Source of the DNA: Deltaproteobacteria bacterium
GTDB taxonomy: Bacteria; Desulfobacterota; Binatia; HRBIN30; JACQVA1
Direction: 5' to 3'
Assembly: GCA_016210005.1 (NCBI GenBank)
Contig: JACQVA010000222.1
Coordinates: 1 to 32,098 of the forward strand
DNA length: 32,098 bases
The notes beneath the pieces are model-generated. The model was not told where the DNA came from. It saw nothing but the letters and a program-made list of their open reading frames with translations, and searched no databases. Made by a program: the position numbers and the translations under genes. Shown here piece by piece: positions 23,678 through 31,734 of the stretch. Every line of letters starts with the position of its first letter. The first letter of the stretch is position 1.

Positions 23678-23872
23678 TCACAGCGACGCCTCGCCACGCT
23701 TGCCGAGATTGCGGAACATGGGCGTGGCTGGCAGCGGCGCCAGCTGCGGCGCTATCGCCGCCGGCGCCGCCACGATGGGCTCATCGGCTTGACTGCAGCC
23801 GCCGCTGAGCGCGAGCAACAGTAGCAGAGAACCGGCCACAACCACGCGCAGACCTGACAGTCGCCGGCTCAA
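23678..23872 (-). CDS. Small putative lipoprotein
   Basis: A 64-residue product with a lipoprotein signal: Arg-rich start (LSRRLSGLR), hydrophobic run VVVAGSLLLLLALSGG and lipid Cys in SGGCSQADEP. The mature part is short and Pro/Ala-rich (IVAAPAAIAPQLAPLPATP). The start is taken as TTG at 23872, one base after the rhodanese stop; GTG at 23845 is an alternative but loses the positive residues. No good Shine-Dalgarno is seen, so the call rests on the lipobox. The frame stays open upstream inside the rhodanese gene, which I treat as chance. Confidence 0.45.
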   Translation of the reverse strand: MSRRLSGLRVVVAGSLLLLLALSGGCSQADEPIVAAPAAIAPQLAPLPATPMFRNLGKRGEASL

Positions 23873-23873
23873 C

Positions 23874-24194
23874 TCAGTAGCGCGGAACACCGGGGTCCAC
23901 CGTTTGCGACCAGCGGTCGATGCCGCCAGCGAGGTTGCTGACGTGCTCGAAGTCACGCTGGGCCAAGAAAGCCGCCACATTGGCACTGCGGATGCCATGG
24001 TGGCATAGGACCACGATCTCGCGCCCGGGATCGAGCTCATGCAATCGGCCGGGCAGTTCGGTCAGCGGGATGTGAATCGACCCGGGCACCTGCGCCAGCG
24101 CCACTTCTTCCGGCTCGCGCACATCGAGCACCACAACGTCATCGCCGCGGTCGAGCCGCTGCTTGAGCTCTGGCGGACTGATTGCGGCCAACAT
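23874..24194 (-). CDS. Rhodanese-like single-domain protein
   Basis: A 106-residue rhodanese domain, about the size of GlpE. The fold markers VVVLDVREPEEVALAQVPGSIHIPL and the active-site loop VLCHHGIRSANV with its persulfide-forming Cys are intact, so sulfur transfer is plausible. No signal peptide is visible. The ATG at 24194 is preferred over a TTG three codons earlier; neither has a clear Shine-Dalgarno. It lies between a small ferredoxin gene and a putative lipoprotein gene on the same strand. The sulfur acceptor is unknown. Confidence 0.88.
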   Translation of the reverse strand: MLAAISPPELKQRLDRGDDVVVLDVREPEEVALAQVPGSIHIPLTELPGRLHELDPGREIVVLCHHGIRSANVAAFLAQRDFEHVSNLAGGIDRWSQTVDPGVPRY

Positions 24195-24261
24195 GGCGAA
24201 CAAGGTAGCAAGAAGGACGTGTTCGGCAAGTGCGGCCCCGCGCGATCAACGAAGACGGGCA

Positions 24262-24456
24262 CTACGCGGCGGCGAGCGACAAAGCCTGTCGCGGGCAACG
24301 GCGCACAGCGGCCTCGACCTTGGCGCGCAGCGCCTCGTCGGGGTCGGCAACGAGCAGTCGCGCACGATCATCGTCGCCGACGATGAAAACCTCGGGGCAC
24401 ATCTTCACGCACACCGCGTTGCCTTCGCAACGGTCGTAGTCAACCACGATCTTCAT
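24262..24456 (-). CDS. Small [3Fe-4S]-type ferredoxin
   Basis: A 64-residue ferredoxin with the pattern C-x5-C-x3-CP near the N-terminus (RCEGNAVCVKMCPEVF) and a distal CP (RRCPRQALSL). The second cysteine of a normal CxxCxxC site is absent, as in [3Fe-4S] ferredoxins that donate electrons to cytochrome P450s and some oxygenases. The ATG at 24456 is chosen over an upstream TTG; GGGGAGGG lies a little farther than usual upstream. It follows the DUF1329 gene by 54 nt on the same strand. No P450 or reductase lies in the window, so its partner is not known. Confidence 0.88.
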   Translation of the reverse strand: MKIVVDYDRCEGNAVCVKMCPEVFIVGDDDRARLLVADPDEALRAKVEAAVRRCPRQALSLAAA

Positions 24457-24510
24457 CAAGAGCCTGCCCTCCCCGCCGCCGCGCCGGCTACGATCAGTGC
24501 CAGCGCCGCC

Positions 24511-25863
24511 CTACTTCCCAAAACGCGTCAGTGCGCTGGAGTCGAACAGCTCCGGCGCCAGCGGTACGCGGCGGTAGAATGGCGCTTGCGGGTCCGCCCG
24601 CAAGCCGCTGACAGTGGCGCGGTTAGCTTTGACGTTCTCCGCGCACGCATAGGCCATGGTCGCCGCCGGCAACCACTCACCGGCGTCACCTTCACTGGCG
24701 CGATGATTTACCCGCGCGCCGAGCACGTACGAGTTGATCAGCTCGCCGTTCCAGCTGAATTTTCGGTTCCAGGTGCCATCCCACGTCTCCGCGTCGACCC
24801 ACAGCTCAATGCGCCCGTAGAGGTAGTACTTGTCGCGCGGAATGGCCTCGACCACCCAGAAGCGCCGCTTGGCCAGCGCCAACCCCGCCGGGGCCCAGGA
24901 AATACCGCTCCAGCCGGGAACCTGAAAGCCGGTCGAGGGCGTGTTGGCGTAGGTCAGCGTGCTCCAACCCCCGCCGGGCACGGCTGCGATCTTGACCGGT
25001 GTGACGACCGACTCGGGGTCAACGTAGCGCAGCGCGTCGCGTTGGCCGACGAGCTTCCACTCGAAATCTTCCGGCTTACCGTCAAAGGCGAAGCCGTCGT
25101 CGCCGCTGATGTCCGAGCCCAAGTATCCATCCGAGCGATTGGCCGGGCTGACCGCGCGCACCCGGCGCAGCGCCGGGATGAACGCCCACACCGAGTCACG
25201 CTTGTCGGCTTCGCGATAGCGCCACGACAGCGAGGCCGTGCCTTGCAAGTCCGCTGGCTGGAGCGACACGCCCAAGAACTGGCTCTGCAGGTTCAGCGGG
25301 TTCACCTGGCGGTACTTCTCGCTCTGGCCGTCGAGGAAATTGAACCACCCGTCGGCGACAATGGCGCGTTCGATTCCCTTGGGGTTGAGCATGGCGACCA
25401 GGGTCTTGTTGTAGGAGTTGCCGCCTGCCCAATAAGCGAGGAACTGATTCCAGACGATCTTGAGCGCCGCCTTGGGATCATTGGGGTCGATGTTGGGGAA
25501 GGGGATGCCGTAGTAGTAGCCGGGTTGCTTGCCCGTGCTCTTGTCGATGATGGTACCGCGGCCATCGACATCGAGCTGGGTAACGTTTTGTTTGGAGGCC
25601 TCTTCCCAAGCCTTTTCCCAATGCAGATTGCCGGTCGGATAGGCGACGATGCGATTGCGATATTCCCCGGTCTGGTAGTGTTTGAGCAGCTCCGGCGGCA
25701 GCAGCTCCTTGGCCAGCTGATAATTGCTCTGATCGAGCATGTCGCCGAGCTTGAGCCCGGGGGCGACTTCTTCCGGCGTTGCCTGCGCGCCGCCGGCACC
25801 TGCTTGGGCAAGTGACATCACCAGAAACAGAGCGATGGAACGAGCGAAGAGTCTTCTCATCAT
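24511..25863 (-). CDS. DUF1329 outer-membrane lipoprotein-sorting family protein
   Basis: A 450-residue exported protein of the DUF1329 family (LolB/LolA-like fold). The signal peptide is MMRRLFARSIALFLVMSLAQAG, cut near GGAQA. Family landmarks include YYYGIPFPNIDPNDPKAALKIVWNQ, SLSWRYREADKRDSVWAFIPALRRVR and WVVEAIPRDKYYLYGRIELWVDAETWDG. Members are found with hydrophobic-substrate and acyl-CoA degradation genes and often beside RND exporters; their exact job is not established. The ATG at 25863 follows AGAGGT. It lies 65 nt after the enoyl-CoA hydratase gene, at the end of the thiolase/DUF35 cluster, suggesting a link between lipid-like substrate handling at the outer membrane and that pathway. 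Confidence 0.9.
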   Translation of the reverse strand: MMRRLFARSIALFLVMSLAQAGAGGAQATPEEVAPGLKLGDMLDQSNYQLAKELLPPELLKHYQTGEYRNRIVAYPTGNLHWEKAWEEASKQNVTQLDVDGRGTIIDKSTGKQPGYYYGIPFPNIDPNDPKAALKIVWNQFLAYWAGGNSYNKTLVAMLNPKGIERAIVADGWFNFLDGQSEKYRQVNPLNLQSQFLGVSLQPADLQGTASLSWRYREADKRDSVWAFIPALRRVRAVSPANRSDGYLGSDISGDDGFAFDGKPEDFEWKLVGQRDALRYVDPESVVTPVKIAAVPGGGWSTLTYANTPSTGFQVPGWSGISWAPAGLALAKRRFWVVEAIPRDKYYLYGRIELWVDAETWDGTWNRKFSWNGELINSYVLGARVNHRASEGDAGEWLPAATMAYACAENVKANRATVSGLRADPQAPFYRRVPLAPELFDSSALTRFGK

Positions 25864-25928
25864 GGAGTGACCTCTTTCGTGACTCAGCGGCGGGCGCGTT
25901 CAACGCCCACCGAGTAACGGCCGGCTAG

Positions 25929-26741
25929 TCATCGGCCTTTGAACACCGGTTTACGCTTCTCTTTGAACGCTTTGGTACCTTCCTTGGCGTCTTCCGACAT
26001 CGAGACCGGAATGCCGATCTCCATCTCTTTCTCCAGCGCCTCGGCCGTCGGGCGCCCCAAGCCAGCCAGCACCGAGCGCTTGACGGCTTGCACCGCCAAC
26101 GGCCCGTTGGCGGCGATGATCTCGGCGTAGCGCCGGGCCTCGGGCATGACTTGTGCCGGCGGCACGACTTTGTTGATCAGCCCCACGCGCCGCGCTTCGT
26201 CGGCCGAGAACTGCTCGCCGGTGAGCAGGATTTCCATCGCATTGCAGAACGGGATCTGGCGCGCCAAGCGGGCGGTCGAGCCGCCCATCGGGAACAAGCT
26301 CCACTTGACCTCAGCGATCGCAAAGCGGGCGTTGTCGGCGGCAATGCGGATATCGGTGGCCTGCAAGATCTCGGTTCCGCCGGCGACGCAGAAGCCCTTG
26401 ATGGCGGCGATGATGGGCTTGCTGACCTCGAAGTTGCGCAGCAGGCCTTTGTAGATCAGCGAGTAGTCGTTGATGATGCGCTGATCGAATTCGGTCTCGG
26501 GTGGCCGCAGGCCCTGCATCATGCGCACCAGGCGGTCGAGATCGGCGCCGGCGCAGAAGGCATTCTCGCCCGCACCGGTGAGGATCGCGACGCGCACCTC
26601 GGGGTCGTCCTGGAGGTCTTGCCAGGCATCGGCCAGCCGGCACAGCATCTCGGCGTTGAGGGCGTTGCGCACCTCGGGCCGGTTCATGGTGACCACGGCA
26701 ACGTGATCGTTCTTCTCGTACAGGGCCGCAGGTTCAGACAT
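25929..26741 (-). CDS. Enoyl-CoA hydratase/isomerase family protein
   Basis: A 270-residue crotonase-fold enzyme. The oxyanion-hole region ENAFCAGADLDRL and the central GFCVAGGTEILQATDIRIAADNARFAIAE are conserved. Both catalytic glutamates of a typical hydratase appear to be kept (Glu124 in GGTEIL and Glu144 in IAEV), so hydration of a 2-enoyl-CoA is the likely reaction; other crotonase activities cannot be excluded. The C-terminal FKEKRKPVFKGR is usual for the family. It follows the thiolase-like gene by 22 nt and is probably in the same operon. Product hydration followed by cleavage by the thiolase-like/DUF35 proteins would make chemical sense. Confidence 0.93.
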   Translation of the reverse strand: MSEPAALYEKNDHVAVVTMNRPEVRNALNAEMLCRLADAWQDLQDDPEVRVAILTGAGENAFCAGADLDRLVRMMQGLRPPETEFDQRIINDYSLIYKGLLRNFEVSKPIIAAIKGFCVAGGTEILQATDIRIAADNARFAIAEVKWSLFPMGGSTARLARQIPFCNAMEILLTGEQFSADEARRVGLINKVVPPAQVMPEARRYAEIIAANGPLAVQAVKRSVLAGLGRPTAEALEKEMEIGIPVSMSEDAKEGTKAFKEKRKPVFKGR

Positions 26742-26763
26742 CGAATCAACTCACAAGCGGTGG

Positions 26764-27915
26764 TTACAACTCGCTACTGACGATCCAGATGGCGAAGTAC
26801 TGCGCCCCACCGCCGTAAGCGTGGCCGAGCGCGGTCTTGGCGCCCTCGACCTGATGGGCGCCGGCGCGCCCCATCACCTGCAACGCGGCTTCGCCCAAGC
26901 GCAGCATGCCGGAGGCCCCGATCGGGTTGCTGCAGAGCACGCCGCCTGACGGATTGATCGGCAGCTGGGCGCCGAATCTCTGCTCGCCGCGATCGACGAC
27001 CTTCCAACCCTCGCCGACGTCGCAGAAGCCGAGGTTCTCCAGCCACATCGCCTCGAACCACGAAAACGGCACGTAGATCTCGGCCACATCGATCTGGTTC
27101 CACGGGTCGGTGATACCGGCGCCGTCGTAGACGGCCTTGACGCAGACCTTGCCGGCGCGCGGACTCACTTGATCGCGTCCCGGCACCCACATCGCTTCGG
27201 CGTACGAGTAACCCGATTTCACCCACGCCGGCCGGCGCGGGCCTTTCTTGGCGGTGGCCTCGCTGGCCACGATCATGGCAATCGCCCCGTCCGACGAGGG
27301 GCAGGTATCGAGGTAGCGGATCGGGTCCCATAACATCGGCGAGTTCATCACGTCCTCGACCGTGATGGGCTCGCGCAGGTGGGCGTACTCGTTGCGGGTG
27401 GCGTTGTCGCGCGCGTTGGCCGCGATCATCGGGCCGATGTGCGGCGGCGCGCCGCTGCGGGCGATGTAGGCACGCACGTAAGGCGCAAAGTAGCCGCCGG
27501 CACCCGCCACCAGCGGCGCCACGAACGGCATGTTCGGCGACAGCGCCCACATCGCGTTGCCTTCGGACTGCTTCTCGAACGCGATCGTCAGCACCCGCTC
27601 GAACAGGCCGGAGGCCACATGGGTCACCGCCGTCAGGGCGGTGGAGGCGCCGACCGAGCCGGCGGTGTGCACGCGGATCACCGGCTTGAGGTGCCCGCCG
27701 ACGGCACCGACGAGGAACTGCTCGGGCTGCATGACGCCTTCGAGCATGTCCGGAGCCTTGCCGAAGACGATCGCGTCGATGTCCTTATGTTCCAAGCCGG
27801 CATCGAGCAGCGCCCGATCAACCGCTTCGCGCACCAGGCCGGCGATGCTGACATCGGCCCGGCGCGAGCCGTGATGAGTTTGGCCGACTCCGACCACCGC
27901 CACCGGGCGCTTCAT
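26764..27915 (-). CDS. Thiolase-like protein lacking the catalytic Cys (lipid-transfer/Ltp2 type)
   Basis: A 383-residue thiolase-superfamily protein of the SCP2/lipid-transfer class. The fold is clear (VAVVGVGQTHHG at the start, NPSGGVLCSNPIGASG and GHAYGGGAQYFAIW near the end), but the active site is altered. The nucleophile region reads HTAGSVGAS near residue 86 with no Cys. The His of the usual GHPxGASG is Asn (SNPIGASG), and the C-terminal CxGGG Cys is Tyr. Such changes occur in Ltp2-type proteins that act as retro-aldolases with a DUF35 partner. The ATG at 27915 follows GGAGG and overlaps the stop of the next thiolase-like gene (ATGA), so the two are probably made together as subunits. 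Confidence 0.88.
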   Translation of the reverse strand: MKRPVAVVGVGQTHHGSRRADVSIAGLVREAVDRALLDAGLEHKDIDAIVFGKAPDMLEGVMQPEQFLVGAVGGHLKPVIRVHTAGSVGASTALTAVTHVASGLFERVLTIAFEKQSEGNAMWALSPNMPFVAPLVAGAGGYFAPYVRAYIARSGAPPHIGPMIAANARDNATRNEYAHLREPITVEDVMNSPMLWDPIRYLDTCPSSDGAIAMIVASEATAKKGPRRPAWVKSGYSYAEAMWVPGRDQVSPRAGKVCVKAVYDGAGITDPWNQIDVAEIYVPFSWFEAMWLENLGFCDVGEGWKVVDRGEQRFGAQLPINPSGGVLCSNPIGASGMLRLGEAALQVMGRAGAHQVEGAKTALGHAYGGGAQYFAIWIVSSEL

Positions 27916-29036
27916 GACCACCTCCGCTCACGGCCGAGAACGAATACGAGGTTGTGTTGCAGACAATGCCCTTGGGAGGCATGGGCGATGCCGCGCCGGG
28001 CGCCGGCCACCGCGTGCGCCCCGGCGCCGCCGCTGAGCTGGCGGAACACCTCGCCGAGGCGAATTAGGCCGGTCATCAAGATCGGGTGGCCGGTGAGCGG
28101 TCCACCCGAGGGATTGATCGCCGGCCGGGTCGAGCCTTTGGCGTCGAGTCCCATCGCTTCACGCACAATCATTTCCTCGGCCGGAGTTGCCGCCGACAGC
28201 TCGAGCAGGTCGACCTCGTCGGCCCGCGACAGGCCGGCCATGGCCAGCGCCTTCTGCGCCGCTAAGGCCGTGCTCGCGCTGCGGCTCAAGTCGCGCCCGC
28301 CCAGCGCCTGCATCTCGGCACGCTGATCGAGGCCGTGGATCCACACCGGTTGTGAGCACAGCTTTTCCGCCTTGCCCTCGGCGGCCAAGATCAGACACAC
28401 CGCGCTCTCGCCCACCGGCGGCAGGTAGCCGGTACGCAGCGGTTGCACCGCCCACGGCGTCCGGCGCAGCTCCTCCGCCGTGGCCGCCTGGCGCACTTGG
28501 GCATCGGGATTGCGGGCACCGGCGGCGCGGTTATGTGCGGCGATCTCGGCCAGATCATCATCGGTGGCGCCGCTGCGCGCCATGTAAGCGCTGGCTTGCA
28601 GTGCGGCGGTCGATTTCACGTCGAGGCCGATCGCCGCCAGGTAGTAGGGCTCGAGTTGCAGGTTGAGCACGTGCTCGGGGCTGCCCTCGGAGACCTTGCC
28701 GTAGCCGACCACCATGGCGCTATCGCAGTCGCCCGCCTGCATGCGCAGCCAGGCGTAGTAGGCGGCGAAGGCGGCGTCCATTTCGAGGTGGAGGTCCTGG
28801 CGCGGCGGCCACGAGCCCATGACGTCGAGGGCGGCGACGAAGCCGAACGGCCGGCCGTCGATGTAGTCGGCCGAGCCCGCCACCTGGTAGTCGATGGCGT
28901 CGCGCTCGACGCCGCAGTCGGCCAGCGCGCGGCGCACTTGCGGGTAGAGCATTTCTTGCGCCGTGTGGTGCTCGTCGCAGGCGACGATCGGCGCCTGCGC
29001 AAAGCCCACCACGGCCACGTTTCGCAACTTACTCAT
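27912..29036 (-). CDS. Second thiolase-like protein lacking the nucleophile Cys
   Basis: A 374-residue thiolase-superfamily protein. The N-terminus VAVVGFAQAPIVACDEHH and the C-terminal NPSGGPLTGHPILMTGL with GIAHASQGHCLQHN show the fold. The nucleophile loop near residues 84-90 reads LEMDAAFAAYYAW, again without Cys at the usual place. The GHP His is kept, and one Cys remains in GHCLQHN. It is shorter and more divergent than its neighbour and may be the structural half of a heteromer. The ATG at 29036 lies 7 nt after a DUF35 gene, and its stop overlaps the start of the other thiolase-like gene. Close packing with DUF35 genes parallels BbsA-BbsB and Ltp2-ChsH2 pairs. Confidence 0.85.
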   Translation of the reverse strand: MSKLRNVAVVGFAQAPIVACDEHHTAQEMLYPQVRRALADCGVERDAIDYQVAGSADYIDGRPFGFVAALDVMGSWPPRQDLHLEMDAAFAAYYAWLRMQAGDCDSAMVVGYGKVSEGSPEHVLNLQLEPYYLAAIGLDVKSTAALQASAYMARSGATDDDLAEIAAHNRAAGARNPDAQVRQAATAEELRRTPWAVQPLRTGYLPPVGESAVCLILAAEGKAEKLCSQPVWIHGLDQRAEMQALGGRDLSRSASTALAAQKALAMAGLSRADEVDLLELSAATPAEEMIVREAMGLDAKGSTRPAINPSGGPLTGHPILMTGLIRLGEVFRQLSGGAGAHAVAGARRGIAHASQGHCLQHNLVFVLGRERRWS

Positions 29037-29043
29037 GGCATGC

Positions 29044-29544
29044 TCACAGTCGGCGGATGAACGATTCCATCGGCTCGTCCGGCTCGCCGGTCGGGCGGAA
29101 GTACATGATGTCTTCGTGATCGCCGTGGCGCTCGCCGTCGGGTTTCCACACCGCCTCGACCCGCATCCCCATGCGCACGGCTTCGGGTTGTACTTCGAGT
29201 ATCAGCGCGAAGATCGACAGCGCCGCGCCGTCGAGCGCCACCGAGGCGGCCACGTAGGGGATTTGCAAGTCGCGCCCGATCACCGGGATGTTGACGATGC
29301 AGAAAGTAGTGATCACGCCCTTGTCGGCAACCTCGACGAACTCGGTGGCGGGGGCGAAACTCTCGGGCGAGTTGAGCAGCGGCGGCACGAAGACCTTGCC
29401 GGTCCGCGAGCACTTCGAGCCGAGGATCTTCTTGTCCTTCAACGCCCGCAGGTAGCGGGCGCGGTAGTCGCCGGCGACGTAGTGATAGGGCAGGTACACG
29501 TGCGACTGGACGTATTTCACCGGCTCTTTCGGTGGTTCATTCAT
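29044..29544 (-). CDS. DUF35 OB-fold protein with degenerate zinc ribbon
   Basis: A 166-residue DUF35/OB-fold acyl-CoA-associated protein. The N-terminal helix (YHYVAGDYRARYLRALKDKKILG) and the OB fold (GVITTFCIVNIPV, YVAASVALDGAALSIFALI, MGMRVEAVW) are typical. The ribbon normally reads C-x2-C...C-x2-C, but here it is GSKCSRTGKVFVPPLL with a single Cys, so zinc binding is doubtful. The ATG at 29544 is chosen because GGGGA lies 8 nt upstream; in-frame starts at 29550 and 29583 are possible. Partners of this type form complexes with thiolase-like proteins. It sits between another DUF35 gene and the two thiolase-like genes. Confidence 0.85.
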   Translation of the reverse strand: MNEPPKEPVKYVQSHVYLPYHYVAGDYRARYLRALKDKKILGSKCSRTGKVFVPPLLNSPESFAPATEFVEVADKGVITTFCIVNIPVIGRDLQIPYVAASVALDGAALSIFALILEVQPEAVRMGMRVEAVWKPDGERHGDHEDIMYFRPTGEPDEPMESFIRRL

Positions 29545-29618
29545 AGCCATCTTCCCCGACTGTTTCCCCGACTGAAGACTCACTCACCGGCCCTTGATCC
29601 CCACCACTTGCCCTCGGC

Positions 29619-30089
29619 TCAACCGGTGACTCGAAAGCACTCCAGGTCGCGGATGCTACCCTGACGCGCCTCGTCCGCCGCCCACACCGCCGCCACCCGT
29701 GCGCCGACCTTGACCTTATCGAGGTCGCCCTTAACGACGTGCGCCAGCGCGGTGTCGGCGCCGTCGAGCTTGACCAGCACGAAAGCGAACGGGGACGAGC
29801 ACGGGTGCAGCTTCTCGACCGGGTGGTGCACGATGGCGCACGCAGTGATGACGCCGGTGTCTTTGACCTCGACCCACTCGCCGCCGCCCGAGCCGTCGAG
29901 TTCGGAATAGCCCACCGGCGGCACGACCACGCCCTGGCCGGCCACCCGCTGCCCCCAGATCTTCTTCTGTTCCTTGAGGCCAGCCAGGAAGCGGCCGATG
30001 GTCTCGCCGGTGGAGTGCTTGTACGGGAACTCCATCACCAGCTGCTGGCGCATTGGGGCGATGGGTTCTGCGGTCGCCGGTGTGCTCAT
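29619..30089 (-). CDS. DUF35 OB-fold protein without zinc-ribbon cysteines
   Basis: A 156-residue DUF35-type protein and first gene of the cluster. N-terminal helix: FPYKHSTGETIGRFLAGLKEQKKIWG. The ribbon region reads GQRVAGQGVVVPPVG, with no Cys at all, while the PP of the family is kept. The OB fold follows (VEVKDTGVITACAIV, FAFVLVKLDGAD, VKVGARVAAVW). The ATG at 30089 is preceded by GGAGA at 7 nt; the frame is open 11 codons more. It is probably a paralogue of the neighbouring DUF35 protein, so each thiolase-like subunit may have its own partner. The 160 nt upstream hold no recognisable promoter. Confidence 0.85.
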   Translation of the reverse strand: MSTPATAEPIAPMRQQLVMEFPYKHSTGETIGRFLAGLKEQKKIWGQRVAGQGVVVPPVGYSELDGSGGGEWVEVKDTGVITACAIVHHPVEKLHPCSSPFAFVLVKLDGADTALAHVVKGDLDKVKVGARVAAVWAADEARQGSIRDLECFRVTG

Positions 30090-30249
30090 GGTGTGATCTC
30101 CGGGCACGACGTTCGATTGCACTGATCGCGGCGGTTACGGCCCAGGGGCGAAACGACTAACCAGGGCGAGCCGTTACCGTGCTGTCTCATGCGACCGCGG
30201 ATGTAGCTCAACTAACGTTTGTTCGTCAAGAACGGGTGGAGCGGACTCG

Positions 30250-31638
30250 TTACCGCTTCGCCGCCGGCTTGCTGCTCGCCACCGGCGTGGCGGTCTTGGC
30301 ACGCCAGCGCCCCAGGCGTTCTTTAATGTTGCGCTCCTCGCCGATGTCCGTTGGCTCGTAGTAGTGCCGCTGGCGGAGTTGATCGGGCAGATGCTGCTGT
30401 GCGACCACGTGCTCGTCGTAGTCATGAGCGTACTTGTAATCACGCCCGTACCCCAGCCCCTTCATCAGGGGCGTCGGCGCGTTGCGCAGGTGCAGCGGCA
30501 CCGCCAGCGCCCCGTGCTCTTTGACATCCGCGGCGGCGGCCAGCATGGCCTTGTAAGCGGCGTTCGATTTCGGTGCGCACGCTAGGTAGGTGACCGCTTG
30601 CGCCAGCGGAATGCGTCCTTCCGGCAGGCCGACGAAGTGGAATGCATCTTTGGCGGCGACGGCGATCTGGAGGGCGCGCGGATCGGCATTGCCGACATCC
30701 TCGGCCGCGAAGATGATCATGCGGCGAGCGACAAACAGCGGATCCTCACCGGCCTCGAGCATGCGCATCAGCCAGTACACCGCCGCGTCGGGGTCGCTGC
30801 CGCGCAGACTCTTGATGAAAGCCGAGATGACGTTGTAGTGCTCCTCGCCGGCTTTGTCGTAAAGCAAGGCCCGGTGCTGGGCCGCCTCCTCGGCCTGTGG
30901 CAACGTGATCGTGGCCGTGCCGGCGCGCCCGGCAAGATCCGCGGCCGCCTCGATGATGTTGAGCGCCGAGCGCGCGTCGCCGTGCGCCTGAGCTGCAATG
31001 AAAGCGCGCGCCGCCGGCTCGATGGACAGGCGCCGTTGGCCCAGGCCGCGCTCGCTGTCGGACAGCGCCCGATCGATCAAAGCAGCAAGGTCCTGCTCCG
31101 AGAGCGCTTGCAGCACCAGCACCGAGCAGCGCGACAGCAGCGGCGCGATGACCTCGAACGACGGATTCTCGGTGGTGGCGCCGATGAGCACGATCGAGCC
31201 GTCTTCGACATGGGGCAGAAAGGCATCTTGCTGCGCCTTGTTGAAGCGGTGAATCTCATCGACGAACAGGATCGTGCGCTGGCCATGGTAGCGCAGGGCG
31301 TCGTGCGCCTCCTCAATCACTTGGCGAAGTTCTTTGACGCCGGAGAGCACGGCGGAGAAGTGGACGAAGTGGCACTGGGTCGAATGGGCAATCAACAGGG
31401 CCAGCGTCGTCTTGCCGCTGCCGGGCGGGCCCCAGAAGATCAACGAGTGCAGCCGCTGGCCGTCGATCATCTCGCGCAGCAGCCGCCCCGGTGCCACCAG
31501 GTGCTGCTGGCCGACCACCTCTTCGAGGCGGTATGGGCGCATCCGGTCGGCCAACGGCGCCTCGCGCTGGCGGGTACGCTCGGCCTCGGCGGCAAAGAGG
31601 TCCGGGCCGCCGCCGCGCATCGGGGAGCGTCTGGGCAT
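30250..31638 (-). CDS. rarA: Replication-associated recombination protein RarA/MgsA
   Basis: A 462-residue AAA+ ATPase of the RarA/Mgs1/WRNIP1 family that acts at stalled replication forks. Residues 70-78 are the P-loop GPPGSGKTT; Walker B FVDEIHRFNKAQQDAFLPHVE starts near 125; sensor 1 lies in LIGATTENPSFE. The C-terminal helical oligomerisation part includes YWLMRMLEAGEDPLFVARR and GLGYGRDYKYAHDY, both highly conserved. Length is usual. The ATG at 31638 is chosen with GGGGAAG upstream; the frame extends 12 codons further into a short tandem repeat. It is separated from the DUF35 cluster by 160 nt with no gene. Confidence 0.95.
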   Translation of the reverse strand: MPRRSPMRGGGPDLFAAEAERTRQREAPLADRMRPYRLEEVVGQQHLVAPGRLLREMIDGQRLHSLIFWGPPGSGKTTLALLIAHSTQCHFVHFSAVLSGVKELRQVIEEAHDALRYHGQRTILFVDEIHRFNKAQQDAFLPHVEDGSIVLIGATTENPSFEVIAPLLSRCSVLVLQALSEQDLAALIDRALSDSERGLGQRRLSIEPAARAFIAAQAHGDARSALNIIEAAADLAGRAGTATITLPQAEEAAQHRALLYDKAGEEHYNVISAFIKSLRGSDPDAAVYWLMRMLEAGEDPLFVARRMIIFAAEDVGNADPRALQIAVAAKDAFHFVGLPEGRIPLAQAVTYLACAPKSNAAYKAMLAAAADVKEHGALAVPLHLRNAPTPLMKGLGYGRDYKYAHDYDEHVVAQQHLPDQLRQRHYYEPTDIGEERNIKERLGRWRAKTATPVASSKPAAKR

Positions 31639-31652
31639 GACTTCCCCATAGT

Positions 31653-31676
31653 TGGTCCAAGGTCCAAAGTCCAAAG
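31653..31676. repeat. Short tandem repeat of GGTCCAAA units
   Basis: Three imperfect 8-nt units (TGGTCCAA, GGTCCAAA, GTCCAAAG) lie just upstream of rarA. The minus strand could offer TTGGAC as a -35-like element, but no good -10 follows. Confidence 0.6.
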
Positions 31677-31734
31677 GGGTGGAGCAATCCTTAATCCGGC
31701 GCTAAAATCTGGTGGAAGCTCCGATCGTCGTTGT

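Noticed and set aside
24163-25815. 550-codon plus-strand frame opposite DUF1329 and the ferredoxin
   Set aside because: The minus strand encodes clear families; the antisense frame is a GC-rich shadow.
30191-30245. Start of a tRNA-like sequence (GCGGATGTAGCTCAACTAAC)
   Set aside because: No anticodon arm or T-loop (GGTTCGAATCC type) follows and no acceptor stem can be closed.
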